A stretch of 64,000 nt of DNA from Gordonia hankookensis (GCF_014673215.1 NZ_JACWMS010000001.1:620001-684000), one strand, 5' to 3'. Counted from the first letter of the stretch, positions 42,921-52,437 are shown. Made by a program: numbers and translations. The notes: generated by a model not told the origin, from the sequence alone.

Positions 42921-45914
42921 TCAGCCTCCCGCCGGCAGTGATTCGTATTGCGACACCGCCTGATTCAGTTGATCGAGCGCTTCGCCGTAGGCCTTGAAAT
43001 CACCCTTCACCTGCGCGTCCTTCAACGCCGTCAGAGCCGTGCCGATCGCCTGGACGGCAGCGTCCCGTTCCGGCGACTGCCCCTGATTCGGCGACGGACT
43101 CGCCGCCGCGGCATTCGCGGACTGTGAGGGCTGGGCGCTCGCACCGCCTTCGACAGCCGGACCACTCTCCGGGTCGGTCACCGCCGCGGGATTGATCCCC
43201 ACCTGGCGCAGCGCCTCCGACACCGTGGCCGCGTAGCCGACTCGGGCGCCGTCGCTGGCCGCGTTGTAGTAGACCAGCACGCGATAGAGCTTGGGAATCG
43301 CCGAGTCGTCGGTCTTCGACTGGGTGTACATCGGCTCGACATACAGAATCCCGTTGCGGCCCACCGGTAGCGTCAGCAGGTTGCCGTAGGTCACCCGGGT
43401 GGTGTCCTCGACCTGTTTACGATCCGAGGCGACCGGGCCGGCGCTCTTCATGTTCTCCTGCGCCTGCTGCGGGCCGACGGTCTGCTTTTGCGTCGGCAAC
43501 GTCTTCACTGTGATCCGGCCGTAGTCCCGAGGATCCGACGACGCCGTCATGTAGGCGGCCAGGTTCCGGGTGTTCAGACCTGTCATCACCGTCGTCAGCT
43601 GGAACTGCGACTGGGTGCCGTTGGGTGCGGCAGCGGTGAAGTAATACGGCGGCTGATTCAGCCCCTGCTGCACGGCCTGGTCCTTGCTCGGATCCGCGGG
43701 AATCGACCAGAAGTTGTTGCTGCGGAAGAAGGTCTCCGGATCGGACACGTGGTACTTGGCGAGCAAGGCACGCTGGATCTTGAACAGATCCTCCGGATAC
43801 CGGAAGTGCGAGAGCAGATCCGGGTTCTTGTCGAGCTCGGCGCGCGACTTGACCGTGCCCGGGAACACCTTCATCCACGTCTTCAACACGGGGTCGGAGG
43901 TGTCGAACTGATAGAGGTCCACCTTGCCCGTATAGGCGTCCACAGTGGCCTTCACGGAGTTACGTGCGTAGGAGATCTGACGGTTGACCTGGGTCCGACC
44001 GGTCTGCCCCTGATTGAGTTCCTGCGCGTCGGACGTTGCGCCCTGCAGCGACATCCGTTGCGCGTACGGGTAGGTGTCGAGCGTGGTGTACCCGTCGACG
44101 ATCCACTTGATCGACCCGTCGGCCATCACCGCAGGATAGGTCTTGGAGTCGAGCGTGAGCCACGGAGCGACCTTCTTGACACGGTCGCGGGGATCGCGGT
44201 CGTAGATGATCTTGGAGTTCTTGTTGATCGCACCCGAGAGCAAGATGTTGCGCTCGGTGTACTTCACCGAGTACAGGAACCGGTTGAACCAGTTGCCCAG
44301 CGAGACACCGGAATCAGCGGTGTAGGTGTAGTTCTTGCCGTCCTCGTCGTACTCACGGTCACCGTTGTCCGAGCCGACGATGGCGTAGTCGGGGTTCACC
44401 TTGGCGATCAGCTCACCAAAGTAGATGCGCGGCTGCTTGACCTTGATGGGCGCATTCTTCTGGTAATCCTGCGACCGGATCGTCTCGAGATCGCTGACCT
44501 TGAACACGGGCAGACCACCCCGGTCGCTGTCACTGTCGGACGACGCCTCGTCGACCGTGTTGGCCGGCGCTGCGATGAAGCCGTTGCCATGGGTGAACAC
44601 GGTGTGCTTGTTGATCCAGTTCTGCTGGTTCTCGCCGTACTTCGACGGATCGAGCTCACGGGCCGCGACCACGAAGTCGCGCTCTTGTCCGTCCACCTGG
44701 TAGCGATCGACCGCCAGCTGCGCGGGGAAACCATAGAAGTTCTTGAGGAATTGCCGCTGATTGAAGGCCGGCGCGATCACATTCGGATCCAGGATCCGGA
44801 TGTTCGACAACGTCGCCGAATCACTGTTGACCGCCACCGGATCCGCCGGTGTCGCGGTCCAATTCGGTTCGTAGGTGACGTCGTCGTTGTCACGTATCTT
44901 GTACGCCTGCTTGGTGGCCGTCAGGTTGCGCGCGATGTACTCCGATTCCTTCTGCGCGGCGTTCGGCTTGACCGAGAACTGCTCCATCGCCAGTGGCCAC
45001 CCCACCCCGATGACCAGGGCCGACAGCAACATGAGTGCGGTGGCGAGCGCCGGCACCCGGAGGTCGCGCAACACCACGCCTGCGAAGAACGCCAGGGCGC
45101 AGATGATCGCGATGGCCATCAGGATCAACTTCGACGGCAACACCGCGTTGATGTCGGTGTAGCTGGCGCCGGTGAAGATCTCCTGTTTGCGCTGGCTCGA
45201 CAACAACGAATAGCGGTCGAACCAGTACGCGACGGCCTTGAGCAGCAGGAAGATCCCGGCGAGCGTGGCGAGCTGCACACGCGCCGCGGTGGTCATCGAC
45301 GGCTTCGTCCCGCCACCACCGAGGCGGATCCCGCCGAACAGGTAGTGCGTGATCAGGTTGGCCAGGAACGAGATCACCACGATGACGAACAGCAGGTTGA
45401 GCACGAGCCGGTAGAACGGCAGATCGAACGCATAGAAGCTGACGTCGAGCCCGAACTGGGCGTCCTTGACGCCGAAACTCTCACCGTGCAGGAAGGTCTG
45501 GACCGTCGCCCACGAACCCTGGGTCACCAGGCCGGCGAGCAGGCCGATCAAGGCCGACGGCACGATCACGAACCAGCGCGTCCGTCCCATCACGGTGGCC
45601 CGATAACGAGCCAGCGGATCGTTCGGTCCCGACGCCGGCACGAAGACCGGCCGGGATCGATAGGCCATCGCGATGGCCCCGAACACGACCAGACCGACCA
45701 CCACGGCCGTCACGAGGAACAACACGACGCGTGTCCACACGATCGTGGAGAACACCCGGGTGTATCCGAGATCGGAGAACCACAGCCAGTCGGTGGCCAG
45801 TCCCACCAAGCGTGGCCCGATCAGCAGCAGCACGAGAACGGCGACACCGATCCCGATGGCGATCTTGCTCCTGCGCGACAGTGTCGGCATCCCTGCCGGC
45901 CCGCGTACGCCCAC
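42921..45914 (-). CDS. UPF0182 family large membrane protein (Rv3193c-like)
   Basis: This 997-residue protein has about seven transmembrane helices in its first 330 residues, starting with IAIGIGVAVLVLLLIGPRLV. A very large extracytoplasmic part follows, and the Ser/Pro/Ala-rich linker near 920-950 leads to a short helical tail. Conserved segments include WLWFSDLGYTRVFSTIVWTR and LLSSQRKQEIFTGASYTDIN. The GTG at 45914 gives an N-terminus (GVRGPAGMPTLSRRSK) like mycobacterial homologues; an ATG eight codons in has no spacer to its site. The family is essential or important in several actinobacteria, with no proven function. Confidence 0.92.
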   Translation of the reverse strand: MGVRGPAGMPTLSRRSKIAIGIGVAVLVLLLIGPRLVGLATDWLWFSDLGYTRVFSTIVWTRVVLFLVTAVVVGLVVFGAIAMAYRSRPVFVPASGPNDPLARYRATVMGRTRWFVIVPSALIGLLAGLVTQGSWATVQTFLHGESFGVKDAQFGLDVSFYAFDLPFYRLVLNLLFVIVVISFLANLITHYLFGGIRLGGGGTKPSMTTAARVQLATLAGIFLLLKAVAYWFDRYSLLSSQRKQEIFTGASYTDINAVLPSKLILMAIAIICALAFFAGVVLRDLRVPALATALMLLSALVIGVGWPLAMEQFSVKPNAAQKESEYIARNLTATKQAYKIRDNDDVTYEPNWTATPADPVAVNSDSATLSNIRILDPNVIAPAFNQRQFLKNFYGFPAQLAVDRYQVDGQERDFVVAARELDPSKYGENQQNWINKHTVFTHGNGFIAAPANTVDEASSDSDSDRGGLPVFKVSDLETIRSQDYQKNAPIKVKQPRIYFGELIAKVNPDYAIVGSDNGDREYDEDGKNYTYTADSGVSLGNWFNRFLYSVKYTERNILLSGAINKNSKIIYDRDPRDRVKKVAPWLTLDSKTYPAVMADGSIKWIVDGYTTLDTYPYAQRMSLQGATSDAQELNQGQTGRTQVNRQISYARNSVKATVDAYTGKVDLYQFDTSDPVLKTWMKVFPGTVKSRAELDKNPDLLSHFRYPEDLFKIQRALLAKYHVSDPETFFRSNNFWSIPADPSKDQAVQQGLNQPPYYFTAAAPNGTQSQFQLTTVMTGLNTRNLAAYMTASSDPRDYGRITVKTLPTQKQTVGPQQAQENMKSAGPVASDRKQVEDTTRVTYGNLLTLPVGRNGILYVEPMYTQSKTDDSAIPKLYRVLVYYNAASDGARVGYAATVSEALRQVGINPAAVTDPESGPAVEGGASAQPSQSANAAAASPSPNQGQSPERDAAVQAIGTALTALKDAQVKGDFKAYGEALDQLNQAVSQYESLPAGG

Positions 45915-46195
45915 CTACCCACACTCCAAAGTTCTCATTTCGGGCATCGGCCCGACCCGTACGAAGCCCGCAGGGCTCGTGTTCGTCCAACTGTACTGGC
46001 CCGGCGTGGCGCTGGTCCGACACCGGTGCCGCCGGGCGCCGACCCCGCACTCGGTGACGAGGTCGAGGGGGCGGCGCCCTGCGTGAATCGACAACGCATT
46101 CCCGCCCGGGTGAGTTCCATGTCACATCGCACTCGGCGTGGTGGGCCCCGCGCGAGTAGGCACCCGACGTCGTCGGAACACGGCAAGATGGACCG

Positions 46196-46816
46196 GTGAC
46201 CGATCAGCCATCACCGTCGTCCGGCGGCCTCTCTCCCGACGCACTGGGCCGCGCTCTGAGCGACATCGTGACATTCGTCGACGAGAGCGGCTGGGATCAG
46301 CCGCCTGCCCTCTTCGCCCTGGTCCCGACCGCCACGCTGGCGAGGGCCCAACCGGATCTGGTCGACCCCGACGACGACTCAGAACTGAGCCCGATCGCGC
46401 AGGAGCCCCTCCCCGTCGGCACCGAACCGTCCCGCACGGCAGACCTCGAACGCATCCTCGCGACCACGACCTGGCCGGCGCAGGTCATCGGCGCGGCGCT
46501 GGTCCAGGAGATCCTCGTACTGCCGCCGGAGGCCGAGGCAGACCTGGACTCGGCGTTTCTGCAGGTGCCGGGCGACCCGGACGACCCGACCGGGGGTGAT
46601 GCCGTCCTGCGCGCCTCGGCCGACGCCCACCCGGGCGCACGCACCGCCCGTCTCGCCGTCGGTGCACTGCGCAACGGACGCACCCTGGCGCTGATGCAGC
46701 TACGTCCCGAGCAGGGGGCCGAAGCAACCGGCATCGAGTTGCTCACCCATCACGACCTGGCCACCGATCTGCGCGCCGCCCTGGCGCACACGCTCGACCA
46801 CGGCCCCGACAGCTGA
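46196..46816 (+). CDS. PPA1309 family protein
   Basis: This 206-residue soluble acidic protein is conserved in actinobacteria. Landmarks include GWDQPPALFALVPTATLARA, TTTWPAQVIGAALVQEILVL and ARTARLAVGALRNGRTLALM. There is no catalytic motif, signal peptide or membrane helix. The start is GTG at 46196. It is divergent from the UPF0182 gene and converges on the PDZ protease gene with 12 bases between stops. Function is unknown. Confidence 0.75.
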   Translation: MTDQPSPSSGGLSPDALGRALSDIVTFVDESGWDQPPALFALVPTATLARAQPDLVDPDDDSELSPIAQEPLPVGTEPSRTADLERILATTTWPAQVIGAALVQEILVLPPEAEADLDSAFLQVPGDPDDPTGGDAVLRASADAHPGARTARLAVGALRNGRTLALMQLRPEQGAEATGIELLTHHDLATDLRAALAHTLDHGPDS

Positions 46817-46828
46817 CACGGTCGGCGA

Positions 46829-47869
46829 TCAGCAGTGCGGGGCAGGCCGTCCTGCACCTACATCGCCGAGCGCGTCGACGGCGCCCTGCAGGGTGTCCAC
46901 CTTCACCAGGGTGAGCCCGTCCGGCGCGTCGGATGCCGCCTCAGCGCAATTGCGCTGAGGCACGAGGAACACGGTGGCGCCGGCGTCCCGGGCGGCGCGC
47001 GTCTTGTGCGTGATGCCGCCGATCGGACCCACCGCACCGTCTTCGTCGATCGTCCCGGTCCCCGCGATGAACTTGCCGTGGGTCAGTTCGCCCGGGCTCA
47101 GGCGGTCGATCACCGCCAGACTCAACATCATCCCGGCCGACGGACCACCGATGTCACCGACGTTGTACGAGATCTTCAGTGCCGGATCGGCATTCACCAC
47201 TTCAGGGGTGACCCCGAGATAGCCGACCTTGGGATCGTCGGGACGAGCCGTCAGCGTGACCGTCACGGTCTGCTTGGCACCACCGCGATCGATCTCGATG
47301 GGAACGGCGGTTCCCGGGGCATTGCCCTTGACCGCGGCCTGCATCTCCGCCGTCGTCGACACCGGCTTGCCTGCGACCGTCAGCACCTGATCGCCCTGCC
47401 GGAGCACGTTCGCGGACGGGCCGTTGGGCGCGACGCTCACGACGACGACCTTGGTCGGCCGGTGCAAGAATCGCAGAGCCGCGGCGGTGGCGCTGTCCTC
47501 CGATCCCGTCATCTCCTGCTGATTCTGTTGCTGGACATCGTCAGGCGACTGATCGGGCGGGTACAGGCGGTCACGCGGCTCGAGCGTGTACGTGCCGGAC
47601 ATCCACATCCCGAGAGCCTGGAACATCGACATTCCGTCGGTCACCGAGACGGTCGTCAGGTTGAGATTTCCGGTCGTCGGATCGGTGGGCGTGCCGGTGA
47701 TGTCGACCACGGACTTGTCGTCGAGGGTGCCGAGTGTGTTCACGGTCGGACCGGGACCGAGTGCCACGAACGGCACCTGCACCGTCGTCCCGACGAACAG
47801 CAGTGCGACGAAGACCAGCGCGGTGACGGCGACGGTCGCGATCCGACGATGCCCGGGCTGCAAGCTCAT
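46829..47869 (-). CDS. PDZ-domain Lon-like serine protease (YlbL family)
   Basis: This 346-residue protein has an N-terminal membrane anchor (IATVAVTALVFVALLFVGTT) and an extracytoplasmic PDZ domain with VVSVAPNGPSANVLRQGDQV. A C-terminal Lon-type S16 domain follows. The catalytic Ser is in GDIGGPSAGMMLSLAVID and the Lys in GITHKTRAARDAGATVF, forming the Ser-Lys dyad. It matches Rv3194c in place and layout. The ATG at 47869 was chosen because conserved sequence begins there; the open frame upstream runs into the divergent protease gene. It probably cleaves envelope proteins. Confidence 0.9.
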   Translation of the reverse strand: MSLQPGHRRIATVAVTALVFVALLFVGTTVQVPFVALGPGPTVNTLGTLDDKSVVDITGTPTDPTTGNLNLTTVSVTDGMSMFQALGMWMSGTYTLEPRDRLYPPDQSPDDVQQQNQQEMTGSEDSATAAALRFLHRPTKVVVVSVAPNGPSANVLRQGDQVLTVAGKPVSTTAEMQAAVKGNAPGTAVPIEIDRGGAKQTVTVTLTARPDDPKVGYLGVTPEVVNADPALKISYNVGDIGGPSAGMMLSLAVIDRLSPGELTHGKFIAGTGTIDEDGAVGPIGGITHKTRAARDAGATVFLVPQRNCAEAASDAPDGLTLVKVDTLQGAVDALGDVGAGRPAPHC

Positions 47870-47957
47870 TCCGCTCACAGTAACGGACCCCTCCTGCATT
47901 GAGCTGCCTACGCTCAAGGCGAACGCCGCGACGCCTGGCGGGCGGTACCGTGGAGGC

Positions 47958-49436
47958 ATGAGTGATCTGCCCTTCGGGTTCTCCCCCTCCGGCGACGACG
48001 ATGACGAGCGTCGCAGCGAGAACAAGCGTCGCGCGGACAAGTCCGACAACGACGCGACCCCCGGCGATCCGGGCAACCCGCAGAACCCCTTCGGTTTCGC
48101 GATGGGGGGCGCCGAGGGTTTCGATCCGTCGCAGCTCGGCCAGATGTTCTCCCAGCTGGGCAACATGTTCAGTGGCATGGGCGCCGGGATGGCGCCCGGC
48201 GCCGGAGGCGGTCCGGTGAACTACCAGGTCGCCACGAACCTCGCCCGCCAGCAGATCGGCAACTTCACACCCGTGCTCGACAAGGAGACCCAGGCCGTCG
48301 CCGATGCGGTCCGCCTGGCCGACGTCTGGCTCGATGATGTGACCACCTTCCCCGGCGGGGTACGCCAGGCCGTCGCGTGGACGCCGGTGACGTGGCTCGA
48401 GGAGTCGATGCCGACCTGGAAACGGCTCTGCGATCCCGTCGCCACCCAACTGTCAAGAACGTGGGAACAGAACCTGCCCGCGGAGGCCGCCCAGTTCGCC
48501 GGCCCCATGATGGGCATGCTGACCCAGATGAGCGGGATGGCCTTCGGTACCCAGCTCGGCCAGGGACTCGGCCAGCTGGCCAAGGAGGTCCTCACCTCCA
48601 CCGACGTCGGGCTCCCCCTCGCCCCGGAGGGCACCGCGGTCCTGCTGCCCGAGGCGATCGCGAGTTTCGCCGAGGGGCTCGAGCAACCGGCGCAGGAGAT
48701 CATCCTGTTCCTCGCCGCCCGGGAGGCCGCGCATGTGCGCCTGTTCACCCACGTCGGGTGGCTGCGGCAGCGCCTGCTGTCCACGGTCGAGGAGTATGCG
48801 CGGGGCATCAGCATCGATTTCAGCGGCATCGCCGACATGACCTCCGGCATCGACCCGCAGGAGCTCCTGTCGGACCCGTCAAAACTCGAGGAGCTGATCG
48901 GGTCGTCGGCGTCGTTCGAGCCGACCACCACACCAGAGCAGCAGGCGGCGCTGGCCCGGCTGGAGACCCTCCTCGCCCTGGTCGAGGGCTGGGTGGAGCA
49001 GGTGGTGTCGAAGGCTCTCGACGACCGCATCCCGAGCGCGGCAGCCCTCACCGAGACGATGCGACGGCGGCGCGCCACGGGCGGGCCCGCCGAGCAGACC
49101 TTCGCGACGCTCGTGGGCCTGGAGTTGCGGCCACGCAAGGTGCGGGAGGCCTCGGCCCTGTGGCGGCAATTGCTGGAGGCGGGCGACATCTCGACTCGTG
49201 ACGGGGTGTGGGCGCATCCGGATCTGATGCCCGACGCCGACGATCTCGATCATCCGGCGGCGTTCATCGACGGCGTCATCGGCGGCGGGGCCAGTTCCTT
49301 CGATGACCCGATCGCCCAGCTCGAGGCCACTCTCGCGCAGGAGCGCGCGGACCAGGAGTCACGGGGCGACAAGCCGGACGGCTCCGCTGACTCCCCTGAC
49401 TCCGACGATCCGCCCCGCGACTCCGGCGCATCGTGA
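47958..49436 (+). CDS. Zinc-dependent metalloprotease-like protein (TIGR03624 family, Rv3195-like)
   Basis: This 492-residue protein has an acidic, Gly/Met-rich N-terminal tail (about 1-85, with FGFAMGG and MFSGMGAGMAPG) and a helical domain with a probable metal motif in LAAREAAHVRLFTHVGWL. The family is annotated as zinc-dependent metalloprotease or hydrolase because of this H-rich helix; activity is not proven. The ATG at 47958 has TGGAGG upstream. It is divergent from the PDZ protease gene with 88 bases between starts. The protein ends in a disordered acidic tail (SADSPDSDDPP). Confidence 0.8.
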   Translation: MSDLPFGFSPSGDDDDERRSENKRRADKSDNDATPGDPGNPQNPFGFAMGGAEGFDPSQLGQMFSQLGNMFSGMGAGMAPGAGGGPVNYQVATNLARQQIGNFTPVLDKETQAVADAVRLADVWLDDVTTFPGGVRQAVAWTPVTWLEESMPTWKRLCDPVATQLSRTWEQNLPAEAAQFAGPMMGMLTQMSGMAFGTQLGQGLGQLAKEVLTSTDVGLPLAPEGTAVLLPEAIASFAEGLEQPAQEIILFLAAREAAHVRLFTHVGWLRQRLLSTVEEYARGISIDFSGIADMTSGIDPQELLSDPSKLEELIGSSASFEPTTTPEQQAALARLETLLALVEGWVEQVVSKALDDRIPSAAALTETMRRRRATGGPAEQTFATLVGLELRPRKVREASALWRQLLEAGDISTRDGVWAHPDLMPDADDLDHPAAFIDGVIGGGASSFDDPIAQLEATLAQERADQESRGDKPDGSADSPDSDDPPRDSGAS

Positions 49437-49441
49437 TCGCC

Positions 49442-49472
49442 GCGGTGGTACCGGACGCGTAGGCACCACCGC
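49442..49472 (+). terminator. Candidate terminator after the metalloprotease gene
   Basis: The 8-bp arms GCGGTGGT and ACCACCGC enclose a 15-base loop just past the stop of the metalloprotease gene. There is no T-run. It may partly separate that gene from the next one at 49559. Confidence 0.4.
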
Positions 49473-49558
49473 AACCGCACTGATCACAGGTGTTCCCACT
49501 TGTGCACAACCTCTTCGGCGAGCCGTGAGATCGCGTCCGGGAGTGGCAGAGTGACGTC

Positions 49559-50500
49559 ATGTCCGATCCGAGCGCCCGGCACCCACGCCCCCGGAACGAA
49601 TCCCACGGTGCCCGGGAGCCGGTCGAGCTGCCGATCAGTCTGCCCCTCGTTCGACCGGGGACACCTGTCCTCGTCCGGCCCGGCAATCGCGTGCACGTCG
49701 GCAGCGATCCGCACCGCAGCCTCATCATCGAGCTCACCTCGCCGGTCCGGGCGGACGCGGTCGCCGCACTGGTCCGTGATCTGACCCGCCCCCGGTCGCG
49801 GGGCGAGATGCTGCGCCGCGCGCGGTCGATCGGCCTGACGGCGGCCGACCTCGCCACCATCGTCGGCACACTCACCTCCGCAGGTCAGGCGATCGCCACC
49901 GACAACGGCAGATCGTCGTCCACGCTGCGCATCCGTCTACACGGACGCGGCCCCCTCTCGGACCTGCTCGCCGCCTCGCTTGCCGAGGTGGGGATGGTGC
50001 CACGCCGGTCGACCCGTCGTCCCCATGACTCCGTGGTCGACGGGTGGGATGCGAACCTCGTGGTGCTCACCGACTTCCTGGTCCACGAGCCCGCCGTCGT
50101 CAACGCACTCATCGCCGCCCGCATCCCGCATCTGCAGGTGCGCGTCCGGGACGGTGTCGGTGTGATCGGACCCCTTGTGTTGCCCGGCCTCTCGAGCTGT
50201 CTCCGGTGCGCAGATCACCATCGCACCACGATGGAACCGGACTGGCCTCTGCTGGCCGCACAGATGGTGCGTCAGCCGGGCTATGCCAGTGCCGGCACCA
50301 TCCGGAGCACCGCCGCCCTCACCCATGAGCAGATCGAACAGCTCGCGGGGGCGCTCTGGGCCGGCGCGTCGACTGGATCGACGCCCCAATTGTTCAATCG
50401 CGCTTTGGAATTCCACGCAGATCCGGCAAGGCTCGCAGTGGTGGAATGGCCACCGCATCCGCTGTGCGACTGCCGCCCGATCACCGCGCAGGCCGGTTGA
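49559..50500 (+). CDS. TOMM leader-peptide-binding/cyclodehydratase-like protein (Rv3196-like), no YcaO partner
   Basis: This 313-residue protein resembles the E1-like leader-binding half of thiazole/oxazole cyclodehydratases. An N-terminal winged region (about 55-115) is followed by a ThiF-like domain with NLVVLTDFLVHEPAVVNALI and IPHLQVRVRDGVGVIGPLVL. Cys214-Cys217 (CLRC) and Cys303-Cys305 (CDC) would bind structural zinc. No YcaO, dehydrogenase or precursor-peptide gene is near, yet the gene keeps this place in mycobacteria. It lies 80 bases upstream of an ABC1-type kinase gene and may be co-transcribed. Its role in a RiPP-like pathway is not established. Confidence 0.75.
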   Translation: MSDPSARHPRPRNESHGAREPVELPISLPLVRPGTPVLVRPGNRVHVGSDPHRSLIIELTSPVRADAVAALVRDLTRPRSRGEMLRRARSIGLTAADLATIVGTLTSAGQAIATDNGRSSSTLRIRLHGRGPLSDLLAASLAEVGMVPRRSTRRPHDSVVDGWDANLVVLTDFLVHEPAVVNALIAARIPHLQVRVRDGVGVIGPLVLPGLSSCLRCADHHRTTMEPDWPLLAAQMVRQPGYASAGTIRSTAALTHEQIEQLAGALWAGASTGSTPQLFNRALEFHADPARLAVVEWPPHPLCDCRPITAQAG

Positions 50501-50580
50501 CCACGGCAGCAGCCCCGCGCTCGGGTGTGGCGGTCGTCGGGGCACGCCCGTCCTCTATCCTGAGGTGGGGAAAGGACGCT

Positions 50581-51897
50581 ATGAGCGACATCACTCGGGG
50601 GCAGGGACGACGCAACGCCAAGTTGGCGTCGCTGCCCATCGGTATGGCCGGACGCGCAGCGGCCGGTCTCGGTAAACGCATGGTGGGCAGGGACAAGGAC
50701 GAGGTCCAGCAGGAGATGCTGGAACGAGCCGCCGAACAGCTCTTCGCCGTGCTCGGCGAGCTCAAAGGCGGCGCCATGAAGGTCGGCCAGGCCATGTCGA
50801 TCATGGAGGCCGCCATCCCCGACGAGTTCGGGGAGCCCTTCCGCGAGGCGTTGACCAAACTGCAGGCGGAGGCGCCTCCGCTACCCGCAGCCAAGGTGCA
50901 CAAGGTCCTCGACCAGCAACTCGGCACCAAGTGGCGCGAACGGTTCCGTGAGTTCTCCGACGAACCCGCCGCGTCGGCCAGTATCGGGCAGGTCCACCGG
51001 GCCGTCTGGTCCGACGGCCGCGCCGTCGCCGTCAAGGTGCAGTACCCGGGTGCCGATCACGCACTCAAGGCGGACCTCAAGACGCTGTCCCGGATGTCCG
51101 GCCTGCTGCAGAAGCTGTCGCCGGGCACCGATGTCCGGGCGATGATGGACGAACTCATCGACCGCACAGAGGCCGAGCTCGACTATCTCGGGGAGGCCGA
51201 CAATCAGCGCGCGTTCGCCAAGGCCTTCGACGGCGACCCGGACTTCCTGGTTCCCAAGGTCGTGGCGAGTGCACCGAAGGTGGTTGTCTCCGAATGGATC
51301 GACGGCACCCGACTGTCCAAGGTGATCGCCGATGGTGATCAGGCGACCCGCGACAACGCGGCCGCGAAAATGGCCACCTTCGAGGTGAGTTCACCGTTCC
51401 GTGTCGGGCTGCTCCACGGCGATCCGCATCCGGGCAATTTCTTCCTGATGGACGACGGCCGTTTCGGCATCCTCGACTTCGGAGCGGTCGGTCACTATCC
51501 CAACGGTCTGCCACCGGAGACCGGGCCCATTCTCCGTCTGGCACGGGACAAACAGTACGAAGAGCTCAAAGAGCTGATGGTGCAGACCGACTTCATCCGG
51601 CGCTCACATGCCGATCGAGTGAGCCCGGCCGACATCGAGGCCTACCTGAAGCCGTACGTCGATCCGCTCTACACCGAGTCGTTCCATTTCACGCGCAAAT
51701 GGATGCAGCGCGCCGCAGGCAAGGCCACCGACGTCCGCGGTGACGTCTACAAGACATCGCGAAACCTGAACGTGCCCAAGAACTATGTGATGGTCTTTCG
51801 TGTGCTCGCGGGATGTGTCGGCATCGCTTCACAGCTCGAGGCGAACGCACCGTATCGCGCGATCATGGAGAAGTGGGTGCCAGGCCTCGCCGATTGA
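50581..51897 (+). CDS. ABC1/UbiB-type atypical kinase (Rv3197-like)
   Basis: This 438-residue protein has the UbiB landmarks: the KxGQ motif in GAMKVGQAMSIMEAAIPDEF, an Ala-rich loop ASASIGQVHRAVWSDG, Lys in VAVKVQYPG, the catalytic-loop-like VGLLHGDPHPGNFF and the metal site GILDFGAVG. Such proteins act as ATPases in isoprenoid-quinone handling; the mycobacterial protein has been linked to macrolide tolerance by neighbourhood with whiB7. The ATG at 50581 has GGGGAAAGGACG upstream. It converges with whiB7 across a strong hairpin. Confidence 0.9.
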   Translation: MSDITRGQGRRNAKLASLPIGMAGRAAAGLGKRMVGRDKDEVQQEMLERAAEQLFAVLGELKGGAMKVGQAMSIMEAAIPDEFGEPFREALTKLQAEAPPLPAAKVHKVLDQQLGTKWRERFREFSDEPAASASIGQVHRAVWSDGRAVAVKVQYPGADHALKADLKTLSRMSGLLQKLSPGTDVRAMMDELIDRTEAELDYLGEADNQRAFAKAFDGDPDFLVPKVVASAPKVVVSEWIDGTRLSKVIADGDQATRDNAAAKMATFEVSSPFRVGLLHGDPHPGNFFLMDDGRFGILDFGAVGHYPNGLPPETGPILRLARDKQYEELKELMVQTDFIRRSHADRVSPADIEAYLKPYVDPLYTESFHFTRKWMQRAAGKATDVRGDVYKTSRNLNVPKNYVMVFRVLAGCVGIASQLEANAPYRAIMEKWVPGLAD

Positions 51898-51936
51898 GTT
51901 CGGCACGACACTTCGTGCAGTTCGCCCGGCCGCCGC

Positions 51937-51968
51937 TCAGGGCCGACCGGGATTCCGGCCGGCCCTGA
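51937..51968. terminator. Bidirectional hairpin between the kinase gene and whiB7
   Basis: A 14-bp stem with one mismatch (TCAGGGCCGACCGG / CCGGCCGGCCCTGA) and loop GATT lies between two convergent stops. It probably ends both transcripts. No T-run is present on either side. Confidence 0.75.
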
Positions 51969-51984
51969 AGGGGCCGCCACCTCA

Positions 51985-52275
51985 TCAGGCAGCGTTCTTG
52001 CGCGGCCGACCGCGCGGGCGCTTGCGCGCCACCACGGTGCCACGGTCGAGGATCTCACCGCCCCAGACCCCCCAGGGCTCGGCACGTTCCAGCGCAGCCC
52101 TCAGGCAGGCGTCACGAAGAGGGCACTCGGCACACATCGCCTTGGCCCGCTCCAGATCTCGGGGGTCCTCGGCGAACCACAGATCGGCGTCGGCAACCTG
52201 GCACGGCAGGTCCAGGCCATCGACCGACACGCGGTCCGCCGAAAGACACGATTCGAGAACGCAATCGACGGTCAT
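51985..52275 (-). CDS. whiB7: WhiB7, redox-responsive activator of intrinsic antibiotic resistance
   Basis: This 96-residue Wbl protein has the four iron-sulphur Cys at 25, 48, 51 and 57 (MCAECPLRDAC), the GVWGG turn at 69-73 and the AT-hook RPRGRPRK at 86-93 that is specific to WhiB7. It binds the main sigma factor and activates resistance genes at AT-rich promoter sites. The ATG at 52275 has GTGGAGAGCAAG upstream; an ATG four codons earlier is possible. A leader of nearly 500 bases carries its own promoter, an upstream ORF and a terminator hairpin, so expression is expected to rise when ribosomes stall. It shares its neighbourhood with mycobacterial whiB7 (Rv3197A). Confidence 0.96.
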   Translation of the reverse strand: MTVDCVLESCLSADRVSVDGLDLPCQVADADLWFAEDPRDLERAKAMCAECPLRDACLRAALERAEPWGVWGGEILDRGTVVARKRPRGRPRKNAA

Positions 52276-52388
52276 CTTGCTCTCCACATCTACTCGTGTT
52301 GGGTGTTGAACCCGGAGTCCTCGATGTGGATGAGACGAAATGGGAACTCATCGTCTGGGATGAGACCGATTTCGGGTATCTACAAGAA

Positions 52389-52425
52389 GGGCCACGGGTT
52401 CGCGTCTGCGATTCGCCCGTGGCCC
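52389..52425 (-). terminator. Attenuator hairpin in the whiB7 leader
   Basis: A 10-bp perfect stem (GGGCCACGGG / CCCGTGGCCC) with a 17-base loop is followed on the minus strand by TTCTTGT. It lies between the upstream ORF stop and whiB7, so it would terminate the leader transcript by default. A competing hairpin, TGCGGAG / CTCCGCA (52431-52437 and 52445-52451), sits across the upstream ORF stop codon and could be one half of an antiterminator switch. Confidence 0.8.
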
Positions 52426-52437
52426 GAAAGTGCGGAG

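Noticed and set aside
43488..46199. 903-codon open frame antisense to the UPF0182 gene
   Set aside because: Long antisense frames are common in high-GC coding DNA; the composition is Arg/His/Gly-rich without domains, while the minus-strand frame is a conserved membrane protein.
49276..49875. Minus-strand frame containing a CDQCGCGG-like Cys stretch
   Set aside because: It overlaps two well-supported plus-strand genes almost entirely and is otherwise low-complexity Arg/Ser; the Cys run alone is not enough.
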